Counted from the stretch's first letter, positions 12,940 through 40,483 are shown. The stretch: 64,000 bases of DNA from Haliclona indistincta (GCA_964017065.1 OZ024787.1:4761569-4825568), one strand, 5' to 3'. Made by a program: numbers and translations. Notes: a model not told the origin generated them from the sequence alone.

Positions 12940-14273
12940 CTAGTGCGGTATATCTGGATCCCTGCACTCTTCTGCCATGTCTACTACATCCAGTGCAAAA
13001 TTAACCAACTTCTCAACTTTGTCAAGAATCCCAGGAATCATGTCTTGGCTGTTGACTTCTATTCTCATTTCAACCTTTATAATGTTATTGTAGCCATGAT
13101 AGACGAGTGTGCACGATAATATTAATTGTACCTCTATTTCTTGGTTAGTGTTGTGTTCCAGTGTAACCATCTCATCTTCCACTGGAGAGTGTGGACGAGC
13201 GTTGGTTTCCTTTAACTCATAAAAATTAATTCCAAAATTGTTTACTTTAGTGGTAAAATTCCAACTTCTCTTCTGACGAACATGCTCAACTTTTACACAA
13301 CCACTCTTCAAAATTAATTTTAGTTGTCCAGTGTCACTATAAAAAACACTAATAATTGTAAAGACATAATTAATTGTAATATTATGTAGTAAAAATCAAT
13401 ATACAATCTAACACAGATCAGTCTTACGTTCGCTGTACACTTTCGGCAATTTTTTTAATAGCCTGTTTAGCAGCATTTGGAACAAACTTGTTCATTTGTG
13501 AATGCCTTTTAAAGTCACTGGCAACCCAAAGATCATGTGATCTACATGATAATGCAAACTTTAACTCTTGAGTATTTTGTTACTAGGGTAACAAGATTAA
13601 TTACCTTCCAATGCAAACAAATTCAGCTTTATTGCATGCAATAGACTTTGCGTATATAAATCCCTGATCATTGTTCTGAGTGAATGTTCCTGGTGAATGT
13701 TCATCTAATAGGATCTCACAGTCAGCTTTCTTTTCCATATCTATGATTCGGAGTGAGACAATATCTCTCGGGTTATCCATAGGCACTTCTAAACAACACT
13801 TTTTAAGTTCTTTAATCATTTCATCAGTTATGGTAGTTGTTCTGTGGACATTTTAAGTCAAATACTTCAATGTAGAGTACTATCATGCACCTTGTGTAAA
13901 ATTCCTTGTCAAATTCCTTGGTACTACAGACATCACTTAGATCAAGTTTCTCATTTAATTTACTTTCACTGGCTCTCCAAACAAGTCTTCCAAGACGAGC
14001 CTCACACCAGGCCAATAGCTAATTTTAGGCTCCCTTTTGAGTTTATCTCTTAAGATAGGTTCGAGTGTCTTTCTCAACTCACATGCATTTTTGCTCTCAT
14101 GCTTTCTGCCAAAATTATTATGGTTGATTATATACATGGCACTAAACTCACCTGGTTTCCTTTCTAAGAGGAGGCATAAAACTCTATAGTTTAACGTAGT
14201 AACTATATTATAGTACACCATAATTCTGTGCTAAAAATACCTCATTGCTCAGCTTGACCCAGTATGCTCCCTC
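12940..14273 (-). pseudogene. Family X copy C, 5'-truncated and frameshifted
   Basis: Exons recognised: X8 12940-13074, X7 13132-13336, X6 13428-13541, X5 13605-13841, X4 13891-14105, X3 14152-14183, and only the end of X2 (about 14249-14273, coding the YWVKL block). X4 has about 5 extra bases (around 14011-14015, near ccaggccaat) just before the conserved Cys-Glu-Ala-Arg block, which shifts the frame. Exon X1 and most of X2 are missing, replaced by an inverted exon X2 fragment. The 57-nt intron between X7 and X8 has no stop, so the two exons also read through in frame. It is closest to copy F. Confidence 0.75.
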
Positions 14274-14275
14274 CA

Positions 14276-14370
14276 GTTGAACTGGTGCCAATTCCAACTG
14301 ACCTGATGTGGAAATTTGTGAGAGATACTAACACAGCAACGTTACTGGGTCAAACTGAGCAATGAGGTAT
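14276..14370 (+). pseudogene. Inverted fragment of family X exon X2
   Basis: On the plus strand this reads as exon X2 (ProValGluLeuValProIlePro... followed by a damaged ...TyrTrpVal region) and ends in a normal-looking donor, gag|gtatga. It faces the X2 remnant of copy C head to head, making a small imperfect palindrome around 14273. It marks a rearrangement breakpoint. Confidence 0.65.
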
Positions 14371-14565
14371 GATTCTTTACTATTATGCGAAAAAATTAGT
14401 GTTGAAAAGGCTCTAGTGCCCGTATGCATTTAAGGTTCTACATAGTTAGAGCGAAATAGTAGAAGTGGTTATGATGATGAGTATTTTATAATCATACATG
14501 TATAATAAAAATGAATTAATATAAGCATGGTGAAACTAATATCATTCAAGACTAAGCATAAACTA

Positions 14566-15370
14566 GGCACCGAAGGTGCTTATGCCTCGGTGGAATGTTA
14601 TGCATACATGCCTGTCTGACTAAATACGCTGAACTGAAATACGCAAGCAGTAATGAAAGTCTGCTGTTGCTAGTTGAACACTATGTTAGTGGCTGACAAC
14701 TTATAAAAACATACACAATAAACTGCAGCCTTTCTGTACAGCAATATATAGTTATGCAATCAGAAGCCAATCAGTGCTGACCACAATTCAACTGGGCGTG
14801 TCTACAATGTTCAGTACAGCCCATGCATACTAGATAGCTTCCATAGCTTGCTCACACAATTTCTCTGGACCTGTGCTGCTATCCTGTAGTGAAATTCTAA
14901 CCTATAAGCTTATAGGTAGTCACCTATGCGCTTTGCCTTTCCAGATCGCCAGCAACAGCTCGATCGCGAGCCGGTGAGCAAATTGCGCCATAACTCACGA
15001 ACAAAGCTTCGTATAAAGTTTTCACATGTTCTAGAGCGAGATAATACCGTGTACTACTTGCATTGCTAGTTTCAGAGCTGAACTTTCAGCGTGCGCTACA
15101 AAACTGAACCAGCCGTGAGCAATTCACGCGGTAACTTACGCACTAAGCTTTAAAATCAAACTTCTGAAAATTCAGATCCGAGCAAGTATCGATTTCTACC
15201 CGTGCTGCTTTTTTCAGAGATTAGTTTTCAGCGAGCTACGAGAAATCGTTGCGACAGAATGACTGACACCACGACTACTGTATGCCTCGTGGCTCCGCCC
15301 ACCGAGGCATAACTACTTAGCTGAGCTGTACGAGCTGTATGCCTCGTGGCTCCGCCCACCGAGGCATAAT
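14566..15370 (+). repeat. ~800-bp interspersed repeat, copy 1 (inverted partner at 20190-20985)
   Basis: The sequence matches the reverse complement of 20190-20985 over its full length. One end is marked by the ggcaccgaaggtgcttatgc hairpin region. The other end carries tatgcctcgtggctccgcc motifs, duplicated here in tandem (about 15279-15312 and 15336-15370). No coding sequence is seen. The two copies flank exons 3 and 4 of the NLR gene in opposite orientation. Confidence 0.8.
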
Positions 15371-15944
15371 TATCGTGCATTGAACTGTACCAATCTTTAG
15401 TTTTCTTCAGCCGTTTCAACTGAAGTGTAGGTAGGAGTGCGTGCACATACAAAAGAGAAGGGCTGAAGACTTTGAGAATAGACTGAACTCACAATCAGAC
15501 ATGGCTGGTGCATGGCTCGGAAGCATATTAGGAGGAATCGACAATCGGGAGGACTGGACAAGCCTTCTTTTCAACTGACCAATCAAATACAATCACGGGC
15601 CTTTTGAAAAAATTACAGGCAACAACCAACCACTGTGATAGCGAGAGGATACTATACCATTGCTGATGGTTATATTAAATCTGTTATCTGTTTCGTCTTA
15701 ATTTCCTTCAGCAGATCAATATGAATGCTATTTCGAAATGCCAAAAATTAAAATAGACTATACATGTACAAGGTAGCCTGGCTATAGGTAGTGTACATAA
15801 TATGGTATCTGGATCCCTACACTGACTAGTCTTCTGCCATTAGCATCTGATACTCAAGTATACAATACAAAACTTAACTTGTAGAAAATAGAATAGATGC
15901 ATGAGTAAGTACATTAAATGTTTGACAGTTGACTCAAGGTACTT
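15371..15944 (-). pseudogene. Remnants of a DEATH-gene 5' end and a family X last exon
   Basis: About 15420-15510 resembles the start of the DEATH fusion genes: the exon 2 acceptor region, the intron, and an ATG-TCT-GAT-like first exon seen on the plus strand as caatcagacatggc. About 15805-15845 resembles the end of exon X8 (ggtatctggatccctac). The rest (15560-15800) shows nothing recognisable. These are probably scars of further copies of the duplicated unit. Confidence 0.45.
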
Positions 15945-18900
15945 TCAACAAGCAATATTCACTTTGTCTCTTGGGTACGAGATGTCTTCCCAAGATGATT
16001 TGCACGTTTCTGATACACAAACTGTCAGCACTGGAGTCTTCTGCTGTCCATTACTGTGATCCATTGCTTCAATGAGTACTCTAGCAGCATCACAATCAAT
16101 GGAAACAACTGAAAATTCATCTGAGGGTGCTAAGAAAATGTTTATCCAGTCACCAACTTTTATATCTTCTAATGAAATGTTAGTCATAGTCAATAGTTTT
16201 CCCAGAGACTTAGCAATTGTAAGATCAAAAGGATACTTATAATAGAAGCTCAAATGTTTCAGGTTACTATTGGATAAGGCAGTGATGAGTTCATTGAGGT
16301 TTGTGAATGAACTTTGGATAAAAACAATTTGATCAAGAGAAGATTTGAGTAATTGAGTAATACCATCCATGCATTGATGAGTGATGTGGAAACCATATAG
16401 TCTAAGTACCTTCAGCTTCCCAGCTAATTTTGGTAAGTTGTTTTGAAATGAGTGACAGACATCTTCATCAATCCTATAAACAATTATAAGTATTCCTTCA
16501 AAACATGCATAGAAAAACCAAGGGGTCCAAAAATTCCAACCTCAGGCCAAAAGTGGGTGGATAGGTGAAGGTTATTTTGTGTAAATTTAGCAAGCTGTTC
16601 TGCACACTATAGTCAATCAGCTCGTTGTGTATACATTAGGCTGTGTTGTTGCAATACTCTATTGATATCATTAACACAAGTATCACTATCAATATGCAAC
16701 GGCAATGCCTAAATATCATTATAATTGTCATTTTATGTTGATGTGGGTGGGTGGGTGGGATGGGGCTATGTAAAAATGTCATGGGGTCACCACAAATTTT
16801 AGCCACTGGAAGTAAGTATAATTTATTATTACCTTGTTCTAATGTAAAGCTCAGTCAAATCTTGATATTGATGAATATCGTCAAATATCATATCAAAATC
16901 GGGAAGACGCAACTTGAGACGAGTTAATGAAAGCGGAAGTTGGAACTTGCTTGTTAAAAATGAAGAATTAGTCACTGCAGGTAGTTCTAGTGTAGTCAAT
17001 CTTGGACAGTAGTAATCTAAGTTTTGCAGAATCGGAACATTTTCTGGACAAATTTCAAGCCTTAGTTCTGTTATTGCTCTTGTGAAGGGATAGAGCGAGT
17101 CGAATACTTCAAAAGACACACTGGCAATATTGTTCAATGGCTCAAAGTACATTTTGATCAATGGTTTATATTTCTCATCCCAGTCTGCTGTAGCAACAGA
17201 ATAGTGCATACCGTCCGAAAATGACCGCAGCAATCGTTCGTTTGAAAAAAATACTAGAAACCATGTGGAACTTTGGTCACTATTGGCTACACAGTAGCCA
17301 TATACAAACCAGTTTAGTGAAGATTTATGGAAAAAATTATTTTTAACAGAAGTATAAGCAAACATTTTAGACACCAATTGAGGAGACTGGGCCTCAAAAA
17401 GTAACTGGCATACTAGGCTACTATCATAAACCTCTTTATAACGTGATTTCTGTAGCAAAGGAAATGAATCAAGTCTTGTGATACCTGCTAAAAACAGATA
17501 TACAGGCCAGCGAAGAGTAATAAGCCTTTCCTTTTCCCTAAAATTAATGGGTGGGTCCTGTACTTTTATGGCTTTAAGAATGTTTAATTCAGTTGGTTGT
17601 AGGTTAGGATGACGAGACCAGTACAGAGCTGCTAAGAACTCTTGTAATGTAAGATGAAGAAATATGTAAGATGTTGGTTCCTCTGGTCGCATTTCATAAA
17701 GCCTTCTGACGGATACCAATAGACCAAGTGTTTCACAGTCTGGAGCTTCATTAAAAGTATATCTTCCGTCTTTTAGTCCATTTGCAGCAAGTTCGGCTAG
17801 TATTATGAGACTATTATTCACATGGTCAGGAATATCAGATAGTCTTTCGATAGTCAGATTCGAAGGCAAGTTGTGTCTCAGAAGGTGCACAACAAGAGCA
17901 CTATAAATACCAGTTAAGGTGTTGGGAATGAGCAACTTCTTCCCATTCAACCAGTACTGTATGTATAGCTCAGTCACTATAGTGCAGTGCAGGGAATTAT
18001 ACATAACAGACAATACAAAACGATTGTTAGAAATGTAGTGATGGAAGTCATGCAAAAGATGTTGATTCGCTCCACATGCTAATGTGATGTATTTCAGTAC
18101 GTCAGTTTCATTAAAACCATAAATTTCCATATGTTGATTTTCAATCTGGTTTAAGCCAAGTTGGAATTCATAAGGTAAGGTTGCCATGGCAACTGGGCGA
18201 CTCGTAACCACAACTGTAGCTTCACTGATAAGTTTGTTGTTCAAAATTTTTTGAATGATTGAAAGCTCAGTTAGTTGTTCTTTCGAAAGTTCGTCATATC
18301 CGTCAAGAAGTAGAAATAATCCTTTTCCTTTTCGTTTCACGATATCCTTTGCTATGGCCCGGCTAGTATAATCATCATCATCAGAATAGCGCAATAAGTC
18401 TTCAAATTCTTTTGCTTTACGTGTAGTCTCATCTCTTAGCTGAATAATCACCATTAGATCCCACTCATACAGCATCTCACCTTTACTCCATAGTTGACAC
18501 AACTGCCAACATAATGTTGATTTACCGATTCCAGGCCTTCCTTCAATAAGGACAAAATGTGCTGCCATTTTCCCACCATTTAGAGAGCCAATTTCATTCA
18601 TTTTCACAGAAGTTGCCCGATTTTGAATTTCAGTGATGTTTCCTTTAAAAGCATCCATTTTTCGCTTATGAAAAGATTCGTCATCCTGATTTTTTTGTTG
18701 GCGGACTAGCACTAGATTGATTGGATATTCAGGACGGTGTGTTGAAAGTACTGGCTTATAGTAGGGAGGATAGGGACGGCTTCTATAATATTCTCTAAGA
18801 TAATTTTGGTACTCGGCAATTGATTTGGGCAGTGGTAGAGAAGAATTTAGTGATAGATTTGAGAATGCAGGGTATGTCTTGCCGTGTAGTACTAGAGAGT

Positions 18901-21900
18901 CAGGGAGTGTTGTTGTACATGAAGAATAATTGGCTAACAAGATACCCATGATAAAGGAAATAACAGCAGCAACTATTAATATCTTGGTACTAATCGGTGT
19001 GACTGTGACTCGATCATCGTCATCATCTGGAAGTGTTGCTATTGGTGGGACCAATGACGGATCTACATAATCAATAAACATTAAATTTTGTGCAATTAGC
19101 ATGCTAAAATGTAACAATCGACAACAATTATACAATCATTTTAAGTGCTAATATTTAAACGTCTTAATAACTGGTAAGTTTTGTGAGGTTATATTTTCGT
19201 TTTGACACGTGAGGCAGAATTTAATTTGCTAGTCTAAATTTTGTACGTAAAAAATTTGTTCTGGTAGACCAGCAGAACAAAAATTTAACCTCACGAAACT
19301 TACCAGCTATATACTGTGGTACTTCTAGTTCATATGAAGATGCTGATCTCGTGTGGGTTTTGTGCTATAACTTGTGTCATTCTCCTCAAAACTCAGACAT
19401 GTATAAACTGTACTGAGTATGATGTTTGGATAAGTGAGTAGTTTTTACTGATAAAATTAGACCTTAAGGTGGCGGTATACCGTCTGGGCGTGGCTGTAGT
19501 GGTTTCGAAAACAGCTCGCTATCCAGCTAGAATACAAAACTAAGCGCCAAAAACCAGCTACATGTCGAGAAGATAGGTAAACAAAGCTGTTTTGCAAGTA
19601 TTTTGAACGCACCTCGTACCATCGCCAGATACACAGCCCATCAAGATCGATGATCCATTCGCCAAAAATCTCTCCACGGGAGTCTTCGAGCAAGGTAAAA
19701 CAGTATTCACGATGCTTTAAACAGTTTTCCCGAGGGCCAGACGAAGAGATTTTCTTGATAGATTCTTTGATTTTTCTAAAATCGCAAAATACCGCAAAAC
19801 AAGTCCCTGAGCTGCACCAACAACTGCGTGTTCTCGAGCATAAAACTGCAATACGAGTTGATATTCAAAAAATCTCTTCGTCTGGCTCTCCGTTTGCTAC
19901 TGTAGAAGATGCGCTGGTCTTCATTTCATCAAGCAAATGCACCCGTAGTGCTATTTTTGGCGAATGGTGGCACTGAGCATACATTGCCCCAAAGCACCGA
20001 GGATTGCTAGGGAACATGAATATCGTTACTAATGTCGTGAATGTCATTATTCGCGTAACGGTATACCGCCACCCTAATTCTCCTGGTTTTAGAAGGGAAA
20101 GGGTTTTCAAACCAACCTCTTAGGGCCGGTATTTTTATGGAACTAAATTTCGCTTTGTAAATTATTTCTAGTGAAACCTAATGTGTGATTATGCCTCGGT
20201 GGGCGGAGCCACGGGGCATACAGTAGTCGTGTTGTCATTCTGTCATTCATTCATTCATTCATTCATTCATTCTGTCAGTCTGTCGCAACGATTTCTCGTA
20301 GCTCGCTGAGAACTAATCGCTGAAACAAGCAACACGGGTAGAAATCGATACTTGCTCGGATTTGAATTTTCAGAAGTTTGATTTTAAAGCTTAGTGCGTA
20401 AGTTACCGCGTGAATTGCTCACGGCTGGTTCAGTTTTGTAGCGCACGCTGAAAGTTAAGCTCTGAAACTAGCAATGCAAGTAGTACACGGTATTATCTCG
20501 CTCTAGAACATGTGAAAACTTTATACGAAGCTTTGTTCGTGAGTTATGGCGCAATTTGCTCACCGGCTCGCGATCGAGCTGTTGCTGGCGATCTGGAAAG
20601 GCAAAGCTATCCATAGGTGACTACCTATAAGCTTATAGGTTAGAATTTCACTACAGGATAGCAGCACAGGTCCAGAGAAATTGTGTGAGCAAGCTATGGA
20701 AGCTATCTAGTATGCATGGGCTGTACTGAACATTATTGTAGACACGCCCAGTTGAATTGTGGTCAGCACTGATTGGCTTCTGATTGCATAACTATATATT
20801 GCTGTACAGAAAGGCTGCAGTTTATTGTGTATGTTTTTATAAGTTGTCAGTCACTAACATAGTGTTCAACTAGCAACAGCAGACTTTCATTACTGCTTGT
20901 GTATTTCAGTTCAGCGTATTTAGTCAGACAGGCATGTATGCATAACATTCCACCGAGGCATAAGCACCTTCGGTGCCTAGTTTGAACAAGTATTGATTTG
21001 CAGATTTAACTTTTGCAAATTTTTTCTGCTCTAAATGCACGCAAGATATCAGCTCTCTATGTTAAGAAGTCAAATGCAGAATTTTTTGCTAATGATATAA
21101 TTTTGCCTATTATTATGATGATCACAAGTAATGAGATATACAGTGTATCGCTCTGAAACACAAACCGTTGTCGCTACAACACAGGTACAGTTAGTCTTCA
21201 TTTGTGAAGCACCCAAACTCCCATGGATTCACAAGTGATATCAGAGGATGCACATGCTAAGGGGTGCAGGCAGGATTTTTCCATGGGGGCTCACATGGTT
21301 TGTACTAGATAAACCGTGGTCACAAACCTACATGCATGTAATAAATTCATCTTCTGATAACAAAAAGGGAGCAATTGCTCCCTTTGATCCTCTGCCTTGG
21401 GTCTGCATGATGCAATTATGAACGAGATACAATAGCATTCTGAGGTTTCAGCTAGGAAACAGAATTCTTGTACAGTAAGCAGCAATCAACTGCTTTTGAC
21501 ATTAAGGCTCCATGTAGCAAACATAAGAATTAGAAATATTTTGGCTTCTATGGGCAAATCAAGGCTGCTCACATCACACTGAATGTCCAAGATAGTCACC
21601 ATTCGTCTTGTGGCCGGAGCAAACTCAGCCTATTCATCAAAAATTGCATTTTTCTATTGAGCATGCCACACCCAAAAATGGCATGTATGATTTTAGGCAT
21701 ATAAGGCAGAAACGCATGCATCGAGATGTCGGTCTGTAAGTTACAGAAAGGTGAATATTTAATTAGTTGTGCCGTTTTCTGTAAAAAAAGCTCTACCGAC
21801 AAAAGCGATGGACCTAGTATTTTTGCCAGAAAAACATTGCCCTCTACCCAATGCCTCCCACCCCACAACCCGCCCAACCCTATGTGGCTCTCTGTGATTG

Positions 21901-22607
21901 CAGAGTTCAAAAAAAGTTTGTTCAAAAATACGGTAAGAGCTATTGGAGAAAGGCTACACTGATTTCGGTCAAAAACGGTTGGGAGGTAGCCAGGGACACT
22001 GTAGATTGTACCGTACAAAGGGCAGCAAACAAAATTGTTCTCTCTCTGGAGGCTTAACACAATAAATAAAATAGAAACAATGCTAAAAAGACGATACAAT
22101 GCATACAGATACCTTCATCAGTTATAGAATTCCACACTGGCTGTGCTACATCATCACATCCAATCTTCAGCATAGCATGAAGCAAAGTCTCCCATGTTAT
22201 TGACTTGCTGTTGCCTACTAACCATTTCCTCAATAGTTCGTAACAGCGTTTCTCAACACGACCAAAGTTTTCCTCGATATTTTCAAGGACATAACTTTCA
22301 AACTCCAGAGCTGTTCCCAATTCTTTCCAATGTGACGCAGTAGCTCCAATGATGTTTATAACCTCCTCTTGCCCATTATTGTTAACAAATTGAAAATACT
22401 GCAGCTCATATAACTTGGGTTTGTCTCCTGAAACGATTGGTGTGAAAATATTTAAATACTGTAAAACTGAGCAAATATTTATAGGGCAGAGTCGAGACAG
22501 ACTGCATGACATGCAGTTGGTTCCTTGTAAAATCAGCCCCGCCCCTATTGTTTCACTACGTAAAGAGTCTCACCTAGGCTTATCTTTCGATTGCTTGGGC
22601 CTGGCAT
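15945..22607 (-). CDS. NLR-type receptor: DEATH - membrane segment - NACHT - LRR-like (1035 aa)
   Basis: Four exons: 22607-22574, 22427-22113, 19062-16833 and 16473-15945. They sum to 3108 nt (1036 codons) with all phases matching. Residues 12-116 form a DEATH-type fold (HWKELGTALEF, then ...RCYELLRKW..., ...TWETLLHAM...). An acidic stretch (DDDDD) and a hydrophobic helix at about 143-165 (ILIVAAVISFIMGILL) follow. NACHT: Walker A GRPGIGKST at about 291-299 and Walker B LLLDGYDEL at about 367-375. The C-terminal 250 residues have weak leucine-rich periodicity. NLRs of this type sense danger signals and signal through the DEATH domain. The membrane helix between DEATH and NACHT is unusual for a family that is normally cytosolic. 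The 3-kb intron 2 (19063-22112) contains a TTAA fold-back element, the 800-bp repeat copy 2 and another repeat. Confidence 0.85.
19468..20073. mobile_element. TTAA-site fold-back element, GGTGGCGG family
   Basis: It begins GGTGGCGGTATACCG after TTAA (19464-19467) and ends CGGTATACCGCCACC before CTAA (20074-20077), a one-base decayed copy of the TTAA duplication. A second internal inverted pair surrounds gaagagatttt (19744 and 19866). It lies in intron 2 of the NLR gene. No coding sequence. Confidence 0.75.
20190..20985 (-). repeat. ~800-bp interspersed repeat, copy 2
   Basis: This is the inverted counterpart of 14566-15370 and lies inside NLR intron 2. It begins with atgcctcggtgggcggagcc and ends with taagcaccttcggtgcctag. 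An (ATTC)n run sits at about 20243-20270. Confidence 0.8.
21500..22060. repeat. Interspersed repeat related to 35080-35640
   Basis: It shares ordered blocks with the repeat at 35 kb: gtcaccattcgtcttgtgg, gagcatgccacaccc, gtctgtaagttacagaaagg/gagg, and a later block around gacactgtagattg. It lies in NLR intron 2, next to the DEATH exon. Short open frames on both strands are not supported as genes. Confidence 0.65.
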
Positions 22608-22989
22608 GATATTTCGGTCTTTCGGTGTCAAGCGAGCGCATGGATAGAAATAGACAACGGTCACACTGACAGTCCTCGCAAAAGTCGGCTGTCGGAGTGG
22701 GGGATATACGGGGCAGAGTGGGGGTTTGGCTCTGTAAAAATGCCCCATATGTGGGGGAAGGTCTGATTGGCTGTGACAAATCCCCCACATCGCCCGAGGT
22801 GGGGGTGGGGCATCGCATTGATAGGTGCATGCATTTAGTGGTATGGCCTCGTGATGCACTCTAGCCGTGTTCTCGTCGTATGCCACCACATCACGACACA
22901 CGGTGTGTCTCCAATGAAGACGAGATTAGCGCCTGTGTATGAGTCTGTCCAAAATGGGTGTGGCTGGCTTTTGCAAGCGCTAGCGTTAA

Positions 22990-23670
22990 GGTGGCGGGTT
23001 ACCGTTCGATATGAATATTAATGAGTTAAATTCTTTTGTTTGTAACTTTTGACAGAAACTATTGCAGAGTACAATACTTGTTATGGAGCATGCTGACGTG
23101 CGTCCATGCTTCACTAGCGAATTTCAGCTAGATATGCAAACCGAGAAGTGCGCGGGATCTCTGGAACGCTGTAGCAATTTTTCGAACCAAAATTCTCGAC
23201 GTGCAGCAATAGCACGTCTACAATAAAGCGCTGTACTTCAAGCCAAGGATACTGCCGAGTGCATGACGAGGCCTTTTTTCGCTTTTTTTCTCGAGTCCTG
23301 AGTTATCGTCGACGAACGATGAATGTTTGCTAGTGACCCTCGCTTTAGAATTCATAAAAAATCTACAAGAGCAAAATTCAAAAAAAGGCCTCGTCATGCC
23401 CTCGGCAGTATCCTTGGCTTGAAGTACAGCGCTTTATTGTAGACGTGCTATTGCTGCACGTCGAGAATTTTGGTTCGAAAAATTGCTACAGCGTTCCAGA
23501 GATCCCGCGCACTCCTCGGTTTGCAGATCTAGCTGAAATTCGCTAGTGAAGCATAGACGCACGTCAGCATGCTCCATAACAAGTATTGTACTCTGTAATA
23601 GTTTCTGTCAAAAGTTACAAACAAAAGAACTTAACTCATTAATATTCATATCGAACGGTAACCCGCCACC
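22990..23670. mobile_element. TTAA-site fold-back element, long near-perfect hairpin (681 bp)
   Basis: It is flanked by exact TTAA duplications (22986-22989 and 23671-23674). The ends are GGTGGCGGGTTACCG and its complement. Arms of almost 300 bp (about 22990-23280 and 23385-23670) pair nearly perfectly around a ~100-bp loop. It lies upstream of the NLR gene's first exon. No transposase is encoded. TTAA targets are typical of piggyBac-related or Kolobok-like elements. Confidence 0.85.
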
Positions 23671-23674
23671 TTAA

Positions 23675-24244
23675 CATACCGAGTTGAGAATGGCTGTAGC
23701 CGGTGATAGAGAGAAGAGCAGCGACCACCATGAGCAGTCTACAGCGAGCCATGATGTCAGCTGCAAGCCCAGCTATATGAATAGTCTGTAAAAGAGACCA
23801 ACCTGCTGGAATCATTATAAGCCAAACAGCAAACAATTGATCATTGACTTACAGCAACACTGAGCTCTTGCTTACATCTAGCTGATTGGAGTAATACAGT
23901 CACAGAAGCTTACAACAAACTTTGGTTATAAGTCCATCAATAGCTTTTAGCTGGATATTGGTGTGTTGAGCCAGCAGCCGTGCAATGCTGGACTGCTGGT
24001 CATCAACTAGTGTTGTTGTGTAATATAGCATCAATTCATGTGGCATCAGTGATGAATATGCCTTCATACATTGCCTGATCCCTCTTCACCTCATGAAACC
24101 TGTTAACAACTTTCTTAGCAGCTAGTTAATAATACCAACCAATAACTATGAATAAATGTTATTAGCACCAATGAATAAAAATTTGTCAGTCATAAATTTG
24201 TTCTGTAGTCATTATTTATGATATCCTAATGATGATGTCATGCT
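23675..24244. other. Intergenic stretch, nothing recognised
   Basis: This lies between the fold-back element and the stop codon of the ankyrin-HECT gene. No coding exon, RNA gene or repeat is recognised. The part just below 24245 must contain the 3' UTR of the HECT gene. Confidence 0.5.
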
Positions 24245-39281
<15,037 letters not shown>

Positions 39282-39399
39282 GCCTGAGCGAGAGAGATGA
39301 AAGATGTGGTAGCCGGTTTAATTAGCTAGCTATCCGTTGGTTAACAAGGTGAGCGCTATAGTAGTGAGGCACCATATGAGCGTAGTAGAGAGCCGTGGA

Positions 39400-39850
39400 T
39401 TCAAAGGCTACGTTTACACGTAGACCGTGGCGATCAGTCCAAAAACGGGGAAATGTCTTCGGATTCACGTGTTTACTGTTTACACGGCGCTGTTTTCCCA
39501 GCGGAAGTAATGGAATGTGGGCGTGCCGTTTTCGTGCGAGCATGCTCATACGCATGATTCGGCATAAACCAGCGAAGGCACACTATTCTTCTTTTATAGA
39601 TGTCGTTTCAGGGCTCGTGCTACTACGTTTACACGTAGACGATCAGTCCAAAAACGGGGAAAATCAAATGTATTCGGATTCAACTCCATCGTTTTTGCTG
39701 TTTAGACTACACGGCTCCGCAGAAGCAAATGGAATGTGTGCGTGCCGTTTTCGTGCGAGCATGCTAGCACTCGCTCATCAGTACGCATGAACCAGCGAAG
39801 GACACGCTATTCTTCTTTGATAGATGTCGTTTCAGGGCTCGTGCTAGTAT
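39400..39850. repeat. Two tandem ~210-bp units upstream of the HECT gene
   Basis: Unit 1 (about 39406-39612) and unit 2 (about 39624-39845) share tacgtttacacgtagac, gatcagtccaaaaacgggga, gcgtgccgttttcgtgcgag and a final tagatgtcgtttcagggctc. Related text recurs weakly at 40495-40640. The region just upstream of the first ATG should hold the HECT promoter, but no specific element is recognised. Confidence 0.7.
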
Positions 39851-39899
39851 TCTCTGCGAGTATGAAGGCTGAGCGGATGTGCTCTTATCAAAGTGTGTA

Positions 39900-40483
39900 C
39901 AGTGAAACCTGTCTTAGCGACCACTTGCATAGAGCGACCACCTCTCTCCAGCGTCCACGACAAAATTCCCCGACCAACAGCTATAGAAAAGCACCTAGGG
40001 CCAACGTGTCTACGGCGACCACCTGCCTAATGTGGACAACGACCGCACGTACCAGCACACAGTGTACAAAACTACACTGTCGATTACGGCCAGTTGGCGT
40101 GGCAATTATAGGCGTGGTTACTGATTACTGTCTGTCGCGAACAGTTTAATACGATCAGTTGCTGTTGACTCGACATTGCTAAGCTAAGAAGTATTTCTTT
40201 AAACAAACTGTACTGGAGGACTTTTTCACTAATGTATGCTGATTTAATAATTATCGAAACCAGCCTGAATATCAGTCAATTCATTGTAATTTATTTTAGC
40301 TGTGAAGAGTTTTCTGTTAGCTACATTTGTTGAATTGATTGCACATTGAATGCACGAATCCTGTCTAATGAGGTCACATACGGTAGTGGTCGTTCTTCAC
40401 AGGTAACTGCCTACAGAGTCCACCTGTGTATTGCAGCCAGTAAAAATTGGCCCATAGGTGGTCGCTTTAGACAGGTTTCACTG
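39900..40483. mobile_element. pogo/Tc1-type non-autonomous element with TA duplication
   Basis: The ends are CAGTGAAACCTGTCTTAGCG and its near-perfect complement (gctttagacaggtttcactg). They are flanked by TA at 39898-39899 and 40484-40485. CAGTG-starting ends at TA sites are typical of pogo/Tigger-like transposons. The interior repeats the gcgaccac motif. No transposase. Confidence 0.85.

Noticed and set aside
21596..22099. 167-aa minus-strand frame reading on from the DEATH exon
   Set aside because: It lies in the intron behind the exon's donor and overlaps a dispersed repeat. The downstream NACHT exon fits the donor in phase.
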